A DNA stretch of 64,000 nt from contig NZ_CP009211.1 in NCBI RefSeq assembly GCF_000739455.1, positions 2,292,595-2,356,594 of the forward strand, read 5' to 3'. Positions 54,471 through 63,065 of the stretch are shown here, one piece after another; positions within the stretch are counted from its first letter, which is position 1, and the number at the start of each line of letters is the position of its first letter. The translations under genes and the position numbers were made by a program. Origin of the DNA: Corynebacterium imitans. Lineage in GTDB: Bacteria; Actinomycetota; Actinomycetes; Mycobacteriales; Mycobacteriaceae. The notes under the pieces were generated by a model. It saw only the letters and a program-made list of their open reading frames with translations. It did not search any database and was not told where the DNA came from.

Positions 54471-55190
54471 ATGATTACCGACGGCCCGACCCCAAAGCAC
54501 GCCCAGTTGCGGGCGCTTTTGGAGCGCCGCTGCGCCGAAGAACTCAGCCCCGGTGATCTACTGCCCGGGGAACGCACCCTGGAAGAGGAATACGGGGTCT
54601 CGCGGATTACGGTGCGCCGCGCCATCGGGGACCTGGTCGCTGCGGGCAAGCTGCGTCGGGTGCGCGGCAAGGGCACGTTCGTCGCCCCCGCTCCCCTGGT
54701 CAGCCGCCTGCACCTGGCGAGCTTTTCGGAGGAGATGGCCCAGCAGCGGGTGGAGGCAGCGTCGGAAATCTTGCGGGCCACCACTGCCTTAGCCCCCGCG
54801 CAGGTCGCGGCCTTCTTCGGCACGAGCCCGGACACCCCACACATCCAGCTGCGCCGCCTGCGACTGGGCGACGGCGAACCCTATGCCGTCGATAACGCCT
54901 GGTACAACGCGCATCTGGTACCCGATCTGCTGGAGCAGGACGTCAAGCAGTCTGTCTACACGCTGCTCGAGGAGCACTACCGGCTGCCCATCACGGAGGC
55001 TGAGCAGACCGTCACCGCCGCCAGCGCCACCGAGGCCACCGCCCCGCTTCTCGACGTCGCGTGTGGCACCGCCCTGCTCCACATCGCCCGCTTCGCCCGC
55101 AGCGGTTCGCACGCGGTGGAGTTCTGCGCCTCCTTGTACCGCTCGGACCGGTACTGGCTGACCACGCGCGTTGGACGCGAGTCCGCGTGA
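54471..55190 (+). CDS. farR: GntR/UTRA-family regulator (FarR-like)
   Basis: The N-terminal GntR winged helix (~20-75: LSPGDLLPGERTLEEEYGVS and RITVRRAIGDLVAAGKLRRV) is followed by a UTRA effector domain (~90-235; SFSEEMAQQRVEAASEILRA). In Corynebacterium glutamicum a HutC/FarR-type regulator lies in the same place, divergent from serS and near glpK; the symbol is given on that basis. The effector is unknown. The spacer to serS is 90 bp. Confidence 0.8.
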   Translation: MITDGPTPKHAQLRALLERRCAEELSPGDLLPGERTLEEEYGVSRITVRRAIGDLVAAGKLRRVRGKGTFVAPAPLVSRLHLASFSEEMAQQRVEAASEILRATTALAPAQVAAFFGTSPDTPHIQLRRLRLGDGEPYAVDNAWYNAHLVPDLLEQDVKQSVYTLLEEHYRLPITEAEQTVTAASATEATAPLLDVACGTALLHIARFARSGSHAVEFCASLYRSDRYWLTTRVGRESA

Positions 55191-55208
55191 CGGGAATAGT
55201 ATAGGGGC

Positions 55209-56270
55209 ATGGCTTCCAATTCCAGCGCCGTGCGCGCGTTCTTCGTCGCCCTGCTTGCCGGGACGGTCGGCATGGGTTCGTACGCCATGACCACGGGCAC
55301 CGATGCTGGCGGCAACGGCACCGAAGGCGGCCAGCAGGCGCAGCACGGCGATGCAGCTCCCGCCCCATTCACCACCGCCGACCAGGGTTCCTGCCTGACG
55401 TGGACCGTGGGTGAAGGCGGGGCGATCAGCGGATTTGAGCAGACCGACTGCGCGGGCGAGCACCGCTTCGAGGTGGCCTCACGCCAGGATCTGGCGGTCT
55501 ACCCCACCGCCGAGTTCGGCGAGAACGCGCCGATGCCCAACCCGACGCGCCAAGCGCAATTGCGCGAGGAGCTGTGCGGTGCCTCCACCGTCCGCTACTT
55601 AGAGGGCCGCTACGACCCGCACGGGCGTTACTCGATTGCCCCGATCCTGCCTCCAGCGAGCGCGTGGGAGGCCGGGGATCGCACAATGCTGTGCGGGCTG
55701 CAGGAAACCGACCGTGCCGGCGAGCCGATCCTGACCACCGGCCGCGTGGTCGAGCAGGACCAGGCCCGCACCTTCGAGCCGGGCGAGTGCGTGGCTATCG
55801 ACGGGGCAAATAGTCTGTCCGTCGTGGACTGCGCCGCCGCTCACCAGATGGAGATCACCAGCAGAGTCGATCTCGCCCCTGTCTTCCCGGAAGGCACGCC
55901 TTCGGTGGAGGACCAGGACAAGCACCTGGGCGATGTGTGTACGAAGGCCGCCCACGACTACCTGGGCAGCGAGGAGAACCTGTACCAGATTTCGCTGCAG
56001 CCCTTCTGGACCACCCAGCAGGCGGCCGCGTGGGAGGGCGGCTCGCACAGTGTGAACTGCGCGCTGGTCTTCTCCTCGCCGGAGGGCGGGTTCGCCGAGC
56101 TGACTGGCACTGCGACGGGCGGCAAGGAGGTCTTGCGTATCGACGGCAACCCGCCGCCTGACCGCCCGAAGCGCCGCCCGCTGCGCGAGCACCAGGCTCC
56201 GCCTGCACCGGAGGCAGCGCCTGACGCGCCGGAAGCCGCACCGCCGGCACCGGAGGAAGCCCCGCAGTAA
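55209..56270 (+). CDS. Membrane-anchored septum-formation-family protein
   Basis: A single N-terminal membrane helix or signal (SAVRAFFVALLAGTVGMGSY, ~5-28) is followed by two copies of a Cys-containing extracellular domain of the 'septum formation' family (first around GSCLTWTVGEGGAISGFEQT with DCAGEHRFEVA; second around GECVAIDGANSLSVVDCAAA with HQMEITSRVDL). The C-terminus is a Pro/Ala/Glu repeat region. Relatives are linked to division in actinobacteria, but the biochemical role is unknown. It overlaps the zincin gene by one base. Confidence 0.75.
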   Translation: MASNSSAVRAFFVALLAGTVGMGSYAMTTGTDAGGNGTEGGQQAQHGDAAPAPFTTADQGSCLTWTVGEGGAISGFEQTDCAGEHRFEVASRQDLAVYPTAEFGENAPMPNPTRQAQLREELCGASTVRYLEGRYDPHGRYSIAPILPPASAWEAGDRTMLCGLQETDRAGEPILTTGRVVEQDQARTFEPGECVAIDGANSLSVVDCAAAHQMEITSRVDLAPVFPEGTPSVEDQDKHLGDVCTKAAHDYLGSEENLYQISLQPFWTTQQAAAWEGGSHSVNCALVFSSPEGGFAELTGTATGGKEVLRIDGNPPPDRPKRRPLREHQAPPAPEAAPDAPEAAPPAPEEAPQ

Positions 56271-56617
56271 TGGTGGAGGTGACCGACGAGGAGTTCGAGG
56301 CGATGATCAACGACGCGCTCGACACCATCCCGGACTCCTTCGCCCAGCACATGACCAACATGGTCATCTTGGCCCGCGACTACAACGAGGACCAGCCCGG
56401 CCTCCTCGGGCTTTTCGAGGGCGTACCGCTGCCCGAGCAGCACTCCAACCACACCGGCTTCCTCCCCGACGCAGTGTTCATCTACAAGGAACCGCTCGAA
56501 GCGATGTGCGCCACGGTGGAGCAGCTACGCCACGAGGTCAAAGTGACGGTACTGCACGAGGTGGGCCACTACTTCGGCATGGAAGAACACGAGCTGCACG
56601 AGCTCGGCTGGGGTTAG
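56270..56617 (+). CDS. Zincin-like metallopeptidase (PF06262 family)
   Basis: This small 115-residue zinc metallopeptidase-fold protein has HExxH in TVLHEVGHYFGMEEHELHEL (~93-112). The family is widespread in actinobacteria and often lies beside cell-division or envelope genes; function unknown. The ATG overlaps the preceding stop (TAATG). It converges with pheA, with stops overlapping by 4 nt. Confidence 0.88.
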   Translation: MVEVTDEEFEAMINDALDTIPDSFAQHMTNMVILARDYNEDQPGLLGLFEGVPLPEQHSNHTGFLPDAVFIYKEPLEAMCATVEQLRHEVKVTVLHEVGHYFGMEEHELHELGWG

Positions 56618-57519
56618 CGCGCCCTCCCGCTGCGCACGGCTTCGACCCAATCCGTGGCCGACGCAATACGGGCATCGCGCACCGGCGTGGGCTCCCCCAC
56701 CACGCGCGGCCAGGAGCCGAGGAAGCGGATGCGCGAGGCCCGCAGGTACACCCCGCGCAGCGCCTCCGCCACGGGCGCGTCGTCAATGTGGCCGACGATG
56801 TCGGCAAAGAAGTTGTACGTGTTCGGCTCCTCGCGTGTTGGGCGCGACTCAATACGCGACAGGTCCACGCCGCGATAGGCGAACTCCTGCAGGATGCCGA
56901 CCAGGCTGCCGGGCTCGTTGACGGTCTGGAAGACGATGGAGGTGCGGTCGTTGCCCGTGCGCTGCGGCGGGGTGTCCACAGGCCCGGCGAGCACAAAGCG
57001 GGTGCGCGCCGCCTCCAGGTCCGCCACGTTGCGGGCATGCACCTCGAGCCCGAAGAGCTCCGCGGCGCGCTCAGGGGCAGCTGCGACATCGGCGCCGCCC
57101 TCGGCCACAAGCGCAGCGGCGGCCGCGTTTGACGTCGCCGCCTGGAAGCTCGCCTGCGGGGCGTGCTCGCCCATCCACCGCTTCACTTGCTGGTAGGCGA
57201 CGGGGTGGGTGGCAAACCGGTGGGCGTCGGCAAGCGTGGCCCCTGGCCGGGTCATGATGGCGAAGGCGATTTCGAGCTCGGTCTCTGCGAAGATCTGGAC
57301 GCCCGGGGTGGCAAGCAGCGCATCCGAGGTGGTGGTCACCGCCCCGTCGACGGAGTTCTCAATCGCCATCACGGCGCGCTCGGCGCGGCCTTCCGCGACC
57401 GCGGCGAGCGCCTCTGCGGGCGAGTCCACGGGCAAAAGCTCCGCTTCGGGCAATTTGAAGGCGTGCACCGCCTGCTCGGTGAAGGTGCCGGCCGGTCCCA
57501 GATACGCGATTCGGGTCAT
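56614..57519 (-). CDS. pheA: Prephenate dehydratase
   Basis: PheA makes phenylpyruvate in phenylalanine synthesis. The PDT domain (~1-180) has IAYLGPAGTFTEQAVHAF (~4), ENSVDGAVTTTSDALL and the TRF motif in AARTRFVLAG. The C-terminal ACT domain (SIVFQTVNEPGSLVGILQEF, ESRPTREEPNTYNFFADIVG) binds phenylalanine for feedback control. It is divergent from a CPBP gene, 17 bp apart. Confidence 0.95.
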   Translation of the reverse strand: MTRIAYLGPAGTFTEQAVHAFKLPEAELLPVDSPAEALAAVAEGRAERAVMAIENSVDGAVTTTSDALLATPGVQIFAETELEIAFAIMTRPGATLADAHRFATHPVAYQQVKRWMGEHAPQASFQAATSNAAAAALVAEGGADVAAAPERAAELFGLEVHARNVADLEAARTRFVLAGPVDTPPQRTGNDRTSIVFQTVNEPGSLVGILQEFAYRGVDLSRIESRPTREEPNTYNFFADIVGHIDDAPVAEALRGVYLRASRIRFLGSWPRVVGEPTPVRDARIASATDWVEAVRSGRAR

Positions 57520-57536
57520 GGGCTTAAAGTTATCGC

Positions 57537-58274
57537 ATGCGCCGCCGACTCATCATCGAAATTATTCTCGTTCTCGCCGTCACCTTCGGCATGAGTGGGC
57601 TTCGCTCGTGCCTCAAGCTTATCGACGCCTACCTCACCGCCCCCTTAAACGAGCAATCCACCACCCTGGTGCAGCCCTCTTCCTCCGTCAGCTGGCTGGA
57701 CCTCGCACTGCAGGTCACGTCTGCGGGCACGCTTATCGCGTGGGGCGCGCTCGCCTGGTTTCTGCTGGGAAGCCGCTGGTGCTGGCCGAAGTGGAGAGAC
57801 CTCGCGCACGGGGCAGGGCTCGCCGCCGCGATCGGGTTGCCGGGTCTGGCGTTCTACGTGGCCGCTGTACACCTGGGCTTGTCGAAGGTGGTGGTGCCCG
57901 CTACCGACGCGGTGCGGATCCCGACCTCGCTTGTCTGGTCCTTTGCCAACGGGTTTGGCGAAGAGGTCGTGGTGGTGGCCTACCTGGTCACCCGGCTTCT
58001 GCAGCTGGGTTGGCTACCCTGGCAGGTGGTGGCTGCCTCTGCTGTGCTGCGCGGCTCTTACCACCTCTACCAGGGGGTTTCCGCGGGCCTGGGCAACATC
58101 GTGATGGGTGTGGTCTTCGCCGCCTACTTTCTCTGGCGGAATAAGGGCAAAGAGTCCGCGGCCGCAGACTGGATCGCGCCCGTGTGGGCGCTGGTGCTCG
58201 CCCACTTTCTCATCGACGCTGTGGCATTTATCGGCTACCCGCTTGTCGACCTCTCCTGGTTAGGCATTCAGTAG
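57537..58274 (+). CDS. CPBP-family intramembrane metalloprotease
   Basis: This polytopic membrane protein has the three CPBP (CAAX protease and bacteriocin-processing) motifs: the Glu-Glu pair in ANGFGEEVVVVAYLVTRL (~141), the Arg/His in VLRGSYHLYQGVSAGLGN (~178), and the His in VLAHFLIDAVAF (~222). About seven hydrophobic segments are visible. Substrate unknown. The gene lies between pheA and an LCP protein and may have its own promoter in the short spacer. Confidence 0.85.
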   Translation: MRRRLIIEIILVLAVTFGMSGLRSCLKLIDAYLTAPLNEQSTTLVQPSSSVSWLDLALQVTSAGTLIAWGALAWFLLGSRWCWPKWRDLAHGAGLAAAIGLPGLAFYVAAVHLGLSKVVVPATDAVRIPTSLVWSFANGFGEEVVVVAYLVTRLLQLGWLPWQVVAASAVLRGSYHLYQGVSAGLGNIVMGVVFAAYFLWRNKGKESAAADWIAPVWALVLAHFLIDAVAFIGYPLVDLSWLGIQ

Positions 58275-58353
58275 CGCACATTCCCGGCGAACTCCCAGCG
58301 CGCGGCGCTACGAACAGGTAGGCCACATGCGCCACAGCCGTTACACTAAGTGC

Positions 58354-59583
58354 ATGTCTTCGACGCCGCGCTCCAACGACCCCCGCGACCGCGCGGGGGA
58401 ATACGTGCTGGGCAAGGACGGGAAACCACTGGTCGACCGCTACGGCAGGCCGATCCGCCGCCGCCCGGTCCAGCGCCCAAGCCAGCCCCACACCCCGGAG
58501 CGCACCCACCAGGTCCCCGAGTTCACGCGCGTGGAACGGCCCCAGCCTGCGCAGCGGCCCCCGCGTCCGCGCCAGGAGTTCCCCGAGTACCAGCCGCGCC
58601 GCACACCAACGTACTCGCGGCCCGCACCCGAGCCGGTGCCGGCGCAGGTATCAAAGCGGCGTCAGCGGGGGCCGGCGCCGCGGCGTCGTAAAGCAAAAGC
58701 CCCTGGCTGCGCCACCATCCTGGCGATCTTGCTGGTGCTGCTCGTCGCGGGCACCCTGCTTACCGACGCCCGCCTCACCCGCACCCAAGCGCTACCCGAA
58801 CAGCGAATCGCGAACACCGCGGGCACGAACTGGCTGCTCGTCGGCTCCGACTCGCGCACGGGCCTGAGTGAGAAGGACGTCGAAAGGCTCGGCACCGGCG
58901 GGGACCTAGGCACGACCCGCACCGACACGATCATGCTGCTGCACATCCCTCTGCGCGGCGAAGCGACACTCATCTCCATCCCACGCGACTCGTACGTGCC
59001 GATCCCCGGCTTCGGATACGACAAGATCAACGCCGCCTTCGCCTTCGGCGGGGCGCCACTACTCGCCCAGACGGTGGAGGAAAACACAGGGCTGCGCGTA
59101 GACCGCTACGCCGAAATCGGCATGGGCGGGCTGGCGAACGTGGTCGACGCCGTCGGCGGTGTGGAGATCTGCGTGTCAGAAGCCATCGATGATCCGCTGG
59201 CCAACCTCAACGTGCAGCCGGGATGCCAGAAGATGGACGGCGCGACCAGCCTGGGCTACGTGCGCACCCGCGCCACCGCCCAGGGCGACCTGGACCGCGT
59301 GATGCGGCAGCGCGAGTTCCTCGGCGCACTCCTGGATCGAGTCACCTCGCCGGCAGTGCTGGTCAACCCCTTCCGCCTCGTGCCGCTCATGTGGACCGCG
59401 CCGACCATGTTCGTGGTGGGCACAGGCGACCACATCTGGCACCTCGCGCGTATCCCGCTCGCCATGAGCAGCGGGCTCAACGCGGTGACGATCCCGCTCG
59501 GCGGGTTCCAGGACACCGAGGTGGGCAACGTGGTGCTCTGGGACGACGCCGCAGCTGAGGAGCTCTTCGCCTCGTTGAGGTAG
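58354..59583 (+). CDS. LytR-CpsA-Psr (LCP) family cell-wall ligase
   Basis: LCP proteins join polymers such as arabinogalactan to peptidoglycan from a lipid carrier. The protein has a long Pro/Arg/Gln-rich cytosolic N-terminus (~1-112), one membrane helix (CATILAILLVLLVAGTLLTD, ~119-138) and an LCP catalytic domain: LLVGSDSRTGLSEKD, TTRTDTIMLLHIPLRGEATL, SIPRDSYVPIPG and KINAAFAFGGAPLLAQTVEE, with the conserved Arg/Asp in these motifs. The start MSSTPRSND (58354) is chosen over a 9-residue longer frame. It fits the wall-polymer theme of the window. Confidence 0.9.
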   Translation: MSSTPRSNDPRDRAGEYVLGKDGKPLVDRYGRPIRRRPVQRPSQPHTPERTHQVPEFTRVERPQPAQRPPRPRQEFPEYQPRRTPTYSRPAPEPVPAQVSKRRQRGPAPRRRKAKAPGCATILAILLVLLVAGTLLTDARLTRTQALPEQRIANTAGTNWLLVGSDSRTGLSEKDVERLGTGGDLGTTRTDTIMLLHIPLRGEATLISIPRDSYVPIPGFGYDKINAAFAFGGAPLLAQTVEENTGLRVDRYAEIGMGGLANVVDAVGGVEICVSEAIDDPLANLNVQPGCQKMDGATSLGYVRTRATAQGDLDRVMRQREFLGALLDRVTSPAVLVNPFRLVPLMWTAPTMFVVGTGDHIWHLARIPLAMSSGLNAVTIPLGGFQDTEVGNVVLWDDAAAEELFASLR

Positions 59584-59591
59584 GGGTCCCC

Positions 59592-60722
59592 CTACAAGTA
59601 GTCGTAGTTGATCTCCGTGTCCGGGGCGAAGAACACACAGCCGCCCTCCATCGGGCGGAGGTAGATCGTGTCACCCTGGTCCACGGTGATGCCGCGCGGC
59701 ACCTTGACCGTGATCCGGTCGCCGCGCACGGCGATCTTCTCGTCGGCCTGCTCCTGGCGGTGCCCGTACACGTAGTGCTCGGAGCCCAGGTGCTCCACGA
59801 TGTCGACTGCCACCGGCATCCCGTACTCTTCACCCGGCTGGTTTACGCCGATAATCTCCCAGTTCTCCGGGCGCACGCCCACGATGACTCGGTCGGATTG
59901 CACCTTCGCCATCTGGTCCGCGGGCATCCGGTAGTCCAGCGCGTGGTCCTTGCCACCGACGACGCGGCCGTCGATCACCGGCACCTGCTCAATCAGCGTC
60001 ATCGCTGGCGAGCCGATGAAGCTGGCCACGAAGGTATTGCCGGGGTTCTCGTAGAGCGTCTTCGGGGAATCGACCTGCTGGATGATGCCGTTGTTCAGCA
60101 CGCAGACACGATCGCCCATGGTCATCGCCTCGGTCTGGTCGTGGGTGACGTAGACGGTGGTGGCGCGCAGTTCGCGCTGCAACTGCAGGATCTGGGCGCG
60201 GGTAGACACGCGCAGCTTCGCGTCCAGGTTGGACAGCGGCTCGTCCATAAGGAAAACCTTCGGCTGGCGCACGATCGCGCGCCCCATCGCCACGCGCTGG
60301 CGCTGGCCGCCCGACATGGCGGAGGGCTTGCGGTCGAGCAGGTCCTCGAGCTCGAGCATCTTCGCGGCGAACGCGACGCGCTCGTCGATCGTCGCCTTGT
60401 CCGTTTTCGCGTTCTGTAGGGCGAACGCCATGTTCTGGCGCGCCGTCATGTTGGGGTAGAGCGCGTAGGACTGGAACACCATGGCGACGTCGCGGTCGCG
60501 TGAGCGGGTTTCGGTCACGTCCGCGCCGTCGATAAGCACCTGCCCCTCGTCCACCGGCTCGAGGCCAGCGAGCATGCGCAGGGTGGTGGACTTGCCGCAG
60601 CCGGAGGGCCCGACGAGTACCAGGAACTCGCCGTCGGCGATCCCCAAGTTGAGGCGGCTGACCGCCGGGGGCTTTTCCGGATCATAGATCCTGGAGGCCT
60701 GGCGGAATTCGACAGTAGCCAT
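59592..60722 (-). CDS. ugpC: sn-glycerol-3-phosphate-type ABC importer ATPase
   Basis: This is a MalK/UgpC-type ATPase: Walker A GPSGCGKSTTLRMLAGLEP (~38), signature MSGGQRQRVAMGRAI (~135), Walker B VFLMDEPLSNLDAKLR, and a C-terminal TOBE domain (~285-370). Substrate assignment rests on the order ugpA-E-B-C, as in other corynebacteria. A sugar substrate remains possible. It follows ugpB by 19 bp. Confidence 0.85.
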   Translation of the reverse strand: MATVEFRQASRIYDPEKPPAVSRLNLGIADGEFLVLVGPSGCGKSTTLRMLAGLEPVDEGQVLIDGADVTETRSRDRDVAMVFQSYALYPNMTARQNMAFALQNAKTDKATIDERVAFAAKMLELEDLLDRKPSAMSGGQRQRVAMGRAIVRQPKVFLMDEPLSNLDAKLRVSTRAQILQLQRELRATTVYVTHDQTEAMTMGDRVCVLNNGIIQQVDSPKTLYENPGNTFVASFIGSPAMTLIEQVPVIDGRVVGGKDHALDYRMPADQMAKVQSDRVIVGVRPENWEIIGVNQPGEEYGMPVAVDIVEHLGSEHYVYGHRQEQADEKIAVRGDRITVKVPRGITVDQGDTIYLRPMEGGCVFFAPDTEINYDYL

Positions 60723-60741
60723 GGTGTCCTTTCAGTCCTTA

Positions 60742-62064
60742 CTACAGCTTCGGCGTGATATCGCGGTCGATCACGTCCTGGGTTTCCTTCTGCAGATCCT
60801 CGAAGGCCTGCTCCACGTCCTGGCCGCCAACGGTGATGCGGTCGAGCACGCCGCCTATGCGCTGGCCACCGCCCGGTACGAAGACGCGGGCGTAATCCTG
60901 CGGCTTGGTGTTCTCGTTCAGCTGCTTGATTGCAGTCTCGGCGTTCGGGTTCTCCTCAAGGAACTTCTTCTCCTCCGGATCCTCCAGAGCGTCCTTGCGC
61001 ACCGGCATGTAGCCCGTGGCCTGGGAGAACTTGATGGTGTTTTCGGTGTTGGTGATGAAGTCGATGAACTTCACGGCGTTCGCCTTGCGCTCATCAGAAA
61101 TACCGGCCGGTACCGCCAGGCCCGCGCCACCGGTGGCTGCCGACGGGCCGGGGCCCGGCAGGTAGGTGGTGATGAACGGGATGGTCGCGGTCTCGTTCAG
61201 CCCGCCCAGGGAGCCGGTGGACTGAAGCAGCCCGGCAGCCTTGCCGGAGCCGAAGGCCACGGTCGGGTCGGTGGCGATCTCGATGTGGCCTTCCTGGACC
61301 TGCTCCTGCAGGAACTTGCCGGCCTCGATGGACTCCGGCGAGGTGAAGTTCGGCTCCCACTCATTGGAGTAGGAACCGCCGAAGGCCCAGATCATGCCCT
61401 GGAAGTACCAGTCCAGGTAGTTGGAGCCGTCCGGCACGACCACAGCGGGCTTGTCCAGCTTGTCCTTGATGGCGGTGGCCCACTCATCAAACTCCTCCCA
61501 GCTCTCCGGGCCGCGGTCGGTAGGTAGGCCGGCTGCCTCCAGGTCATCGGTGTTCCAGTACATGAGGTTGGTGGAACGGGAGTAGGGCACGCCGTAGTGC
61601 TTGTCGTTGTAGGTGTAGTCCTCACGCAGGGTGTCGACGTAGCTATCGGCGTCGATGTTGTTCATCTCCCACAGCTCGTCCAGCGGCGTGGTCGCGTCGT
61701 TGAGTGCGAAGTTGAACCAGGTCACGTCGGAGGCGATCACCACGTCCGGCAGGTCGCCGCCGGCCAGGGCGGCGTTGAAGCGCTGCGCGACCTCCTCGTA
61801 GTTGGAGCCTGCGGTAACCAGCTTCACCTTCAGGTCCGGGTTCTCCTCCTCAAACGCGGCGATGAGCTCTTCCTCCATGTCCTTAGACGAACCGGGGTGG
61901 TTGGACCAGAAGGTAATGGTGTTCGCGTCGCCGGACTCAGCGGACTCGGAGCCGCCGTTGGAGTCGTTCGAGGCGGTGGTGGACCCACCCGCGCAGGCGG
62001 TCAGGGTGATGGTGGTCAGCAGTGCGGCGCCGAGGGCGGCGAAGCGCTTGGTGTTGCGAGACAT
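60742..62064 (-). CDS. ugpB: ABC importer substrate-binding lipoprotein (UgpB type)
   Basis: The lipoprotein signal RFAALGAALLTTITLTACAG has its lipobox Cys at ~24. A Ser/Asn/Gly linker leads to a SBP_bac type-1 fold (ITFWSNHPGSSKDMEEELIA near ~48, TLREDYTYNDKHYGVPYSRS). The length of 440 residues is usual for UgpB. It is exported and lipid-anchored, and delivers the substrate to UgpAE. It lies in the ugpA-ugpE-ugpB-ugpC order, 53 bp after ugpE. Confidence 0.85.
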   Translation of the reverse strand: MSRNTKRFAALGAALLTTITLTACAGGSTTASNDSNGGSESAESGDANTITFWSNHPGSSKDMEEELIAAFEEENPDLKVKLVTAGSNYEEVAQRFNAALAGGDLPDVVIASDVTWFNFALNDATTPLDELWEMNNIDADSYVDTLREDYTYNDKHYGVPYSRSTNLMYWNTDDLEAAGLPTDRGPESWEEFDEWATAIKDKLDKPAVVVPDGSNYLDWYFQGMIWAFGGSYSNEWEPNFTSPESIEAGKFLQEQVQEGHIEIATDPTVAFGSGKAAGLLQSTGSLGGLNETATIPFITTYLPGPGPSAATGGAGLAVPAGISDERKANAVKFIDFITNTENTIKFSQATGYMPVRKDALEDPEEKKFLEENPNAETAIKQLNENTKPQDYARVFVPGGGQRIGGVLDRITVGGQDVEQAFEDLQKETQDVIDRDITPKL

Positions 62065-62117
62065 GGGAAAACTCCTTGTAATGGTGTGTGAACAGGTAGG
62101 TGGTACGGGGTCAGGGA

Positions 62118-63065
62118 TCAGCCCTTGACCGCGCCCGCGGTCAGGCCCTTAATCATCGGCTTCTGCAGTAAGAGGAAGACGATGAGCATGGGTAGCGTGG
62201 TCAAAACGGTGCCGGCCATGACCGGGGCCCAGTTGGTCACGCCCTCCGCATCTTGCAGGCGGGTCAGGCCGACCGGCAGCGTGGCCGCCGCGGTCGTGTC
62301 CGTGATCAGGAAGGGCCAGAGGTACTGGTTCCACTCGTTGACCACGGTGATCAGTACGAACGCGGAGAGCGTGGGCCAGGACATGGGCAGCACCACGCGG
62401 AAGAGCGTGGTGAAGAATCCGGCACCGTCCATCCGCGCGGCTTCGAGAATCTCCGGCGGCAGCGACTGGAAGTGGTTGCGCATGAGGAAGGCACCGAAGG
62501 CCACGCCGGCCAGCGGGATGATCACGCCCGCGTAGGTATCGCGCCAGCCCAGCGAGGCCACCAGTGAGTAGTTCGAGATAATGGTGATCTGGTTGGGCAC
62601 CATCAGCGCTGCAATAACCAGGAGGAACAGCAGGTTGCGGCCGGGGAAGCGCAGGAACGCGAAGGCATAGGCCGAGAGCACCCCGAGGACGACCTCGACC
62701 ACGGTGAGCACCAGGGTGATGATCAGCGAGTTCTTCAGGTAGCTGGCAAAGCCGGAGGTCTGCCACACATACGAGTAGTTCTCCGCCATGAACGGGTCGG
62801 GCCAGAAGGTGATCGGGTCCGAGTAGACGTCCTGGAAGGACTTAAAGCTGGTGATGAAAATGAAGTACAGCGGCACCATGATCAAAAGCACGGTGCACAC
62901 CAGCGCGAAGTAGCCGATTGCTTTGACCACGGGGCTCGTATGGTCCATCGGCTCGCCCTTGCGCTTGCGCTGGGCATCGGTGATCACCGGCTCGGCGTCC
63001 GACTGTGTACCGGGCACCGGCGGCAGGACCTTGGCGACTGCGGGGATGGACTGTTTTGCGGACAT
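62118..63065 (-). CDS. ugpE: ABC importer permease (UgpE type)
   Basis: This is the inner-membrane permease of the MalG/UgpE class: six main helices and the cytoplasmic EAA loop EILEAARMDGAGFFTTLFRV (~229), followed by VLPMSWPTLSAFVLITV. A ~45-residue hydrophilic N-terminus precedes helix 1. It abuts the ugpA stop directly (TAG-ATG), so the two permeases are translationally linked. Confidence 0.88.
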   Translation of the reverse strand: MSAKQSIPAVAKVLPPVPGTQSDAEPVITDAQRKRKGEPMDHTSPVVKAIGYFALVCTVLLIMVPLYFIFITSFKSFQDVYSDPITFWPDPFMAENYSYVWQTSGFASYLKNSLIITLVLTVVEVVLGVLSAYAFAFLRFPGRNLLFLLVIAALMVPNQITIISNYSLVASLGWRDTYAGVIIPLAGVAFGAFLMRNHFQSLPPEILEAARMDGAGFFTTLFRVVLPMSWPTLSAFVLITVVNEWNQYLWPFLITDTTAAATLPVGLTRLQDAEGVTNWAPVMAGTVLTTLPMLIVFLLLQKPMIKGLTAGAVKG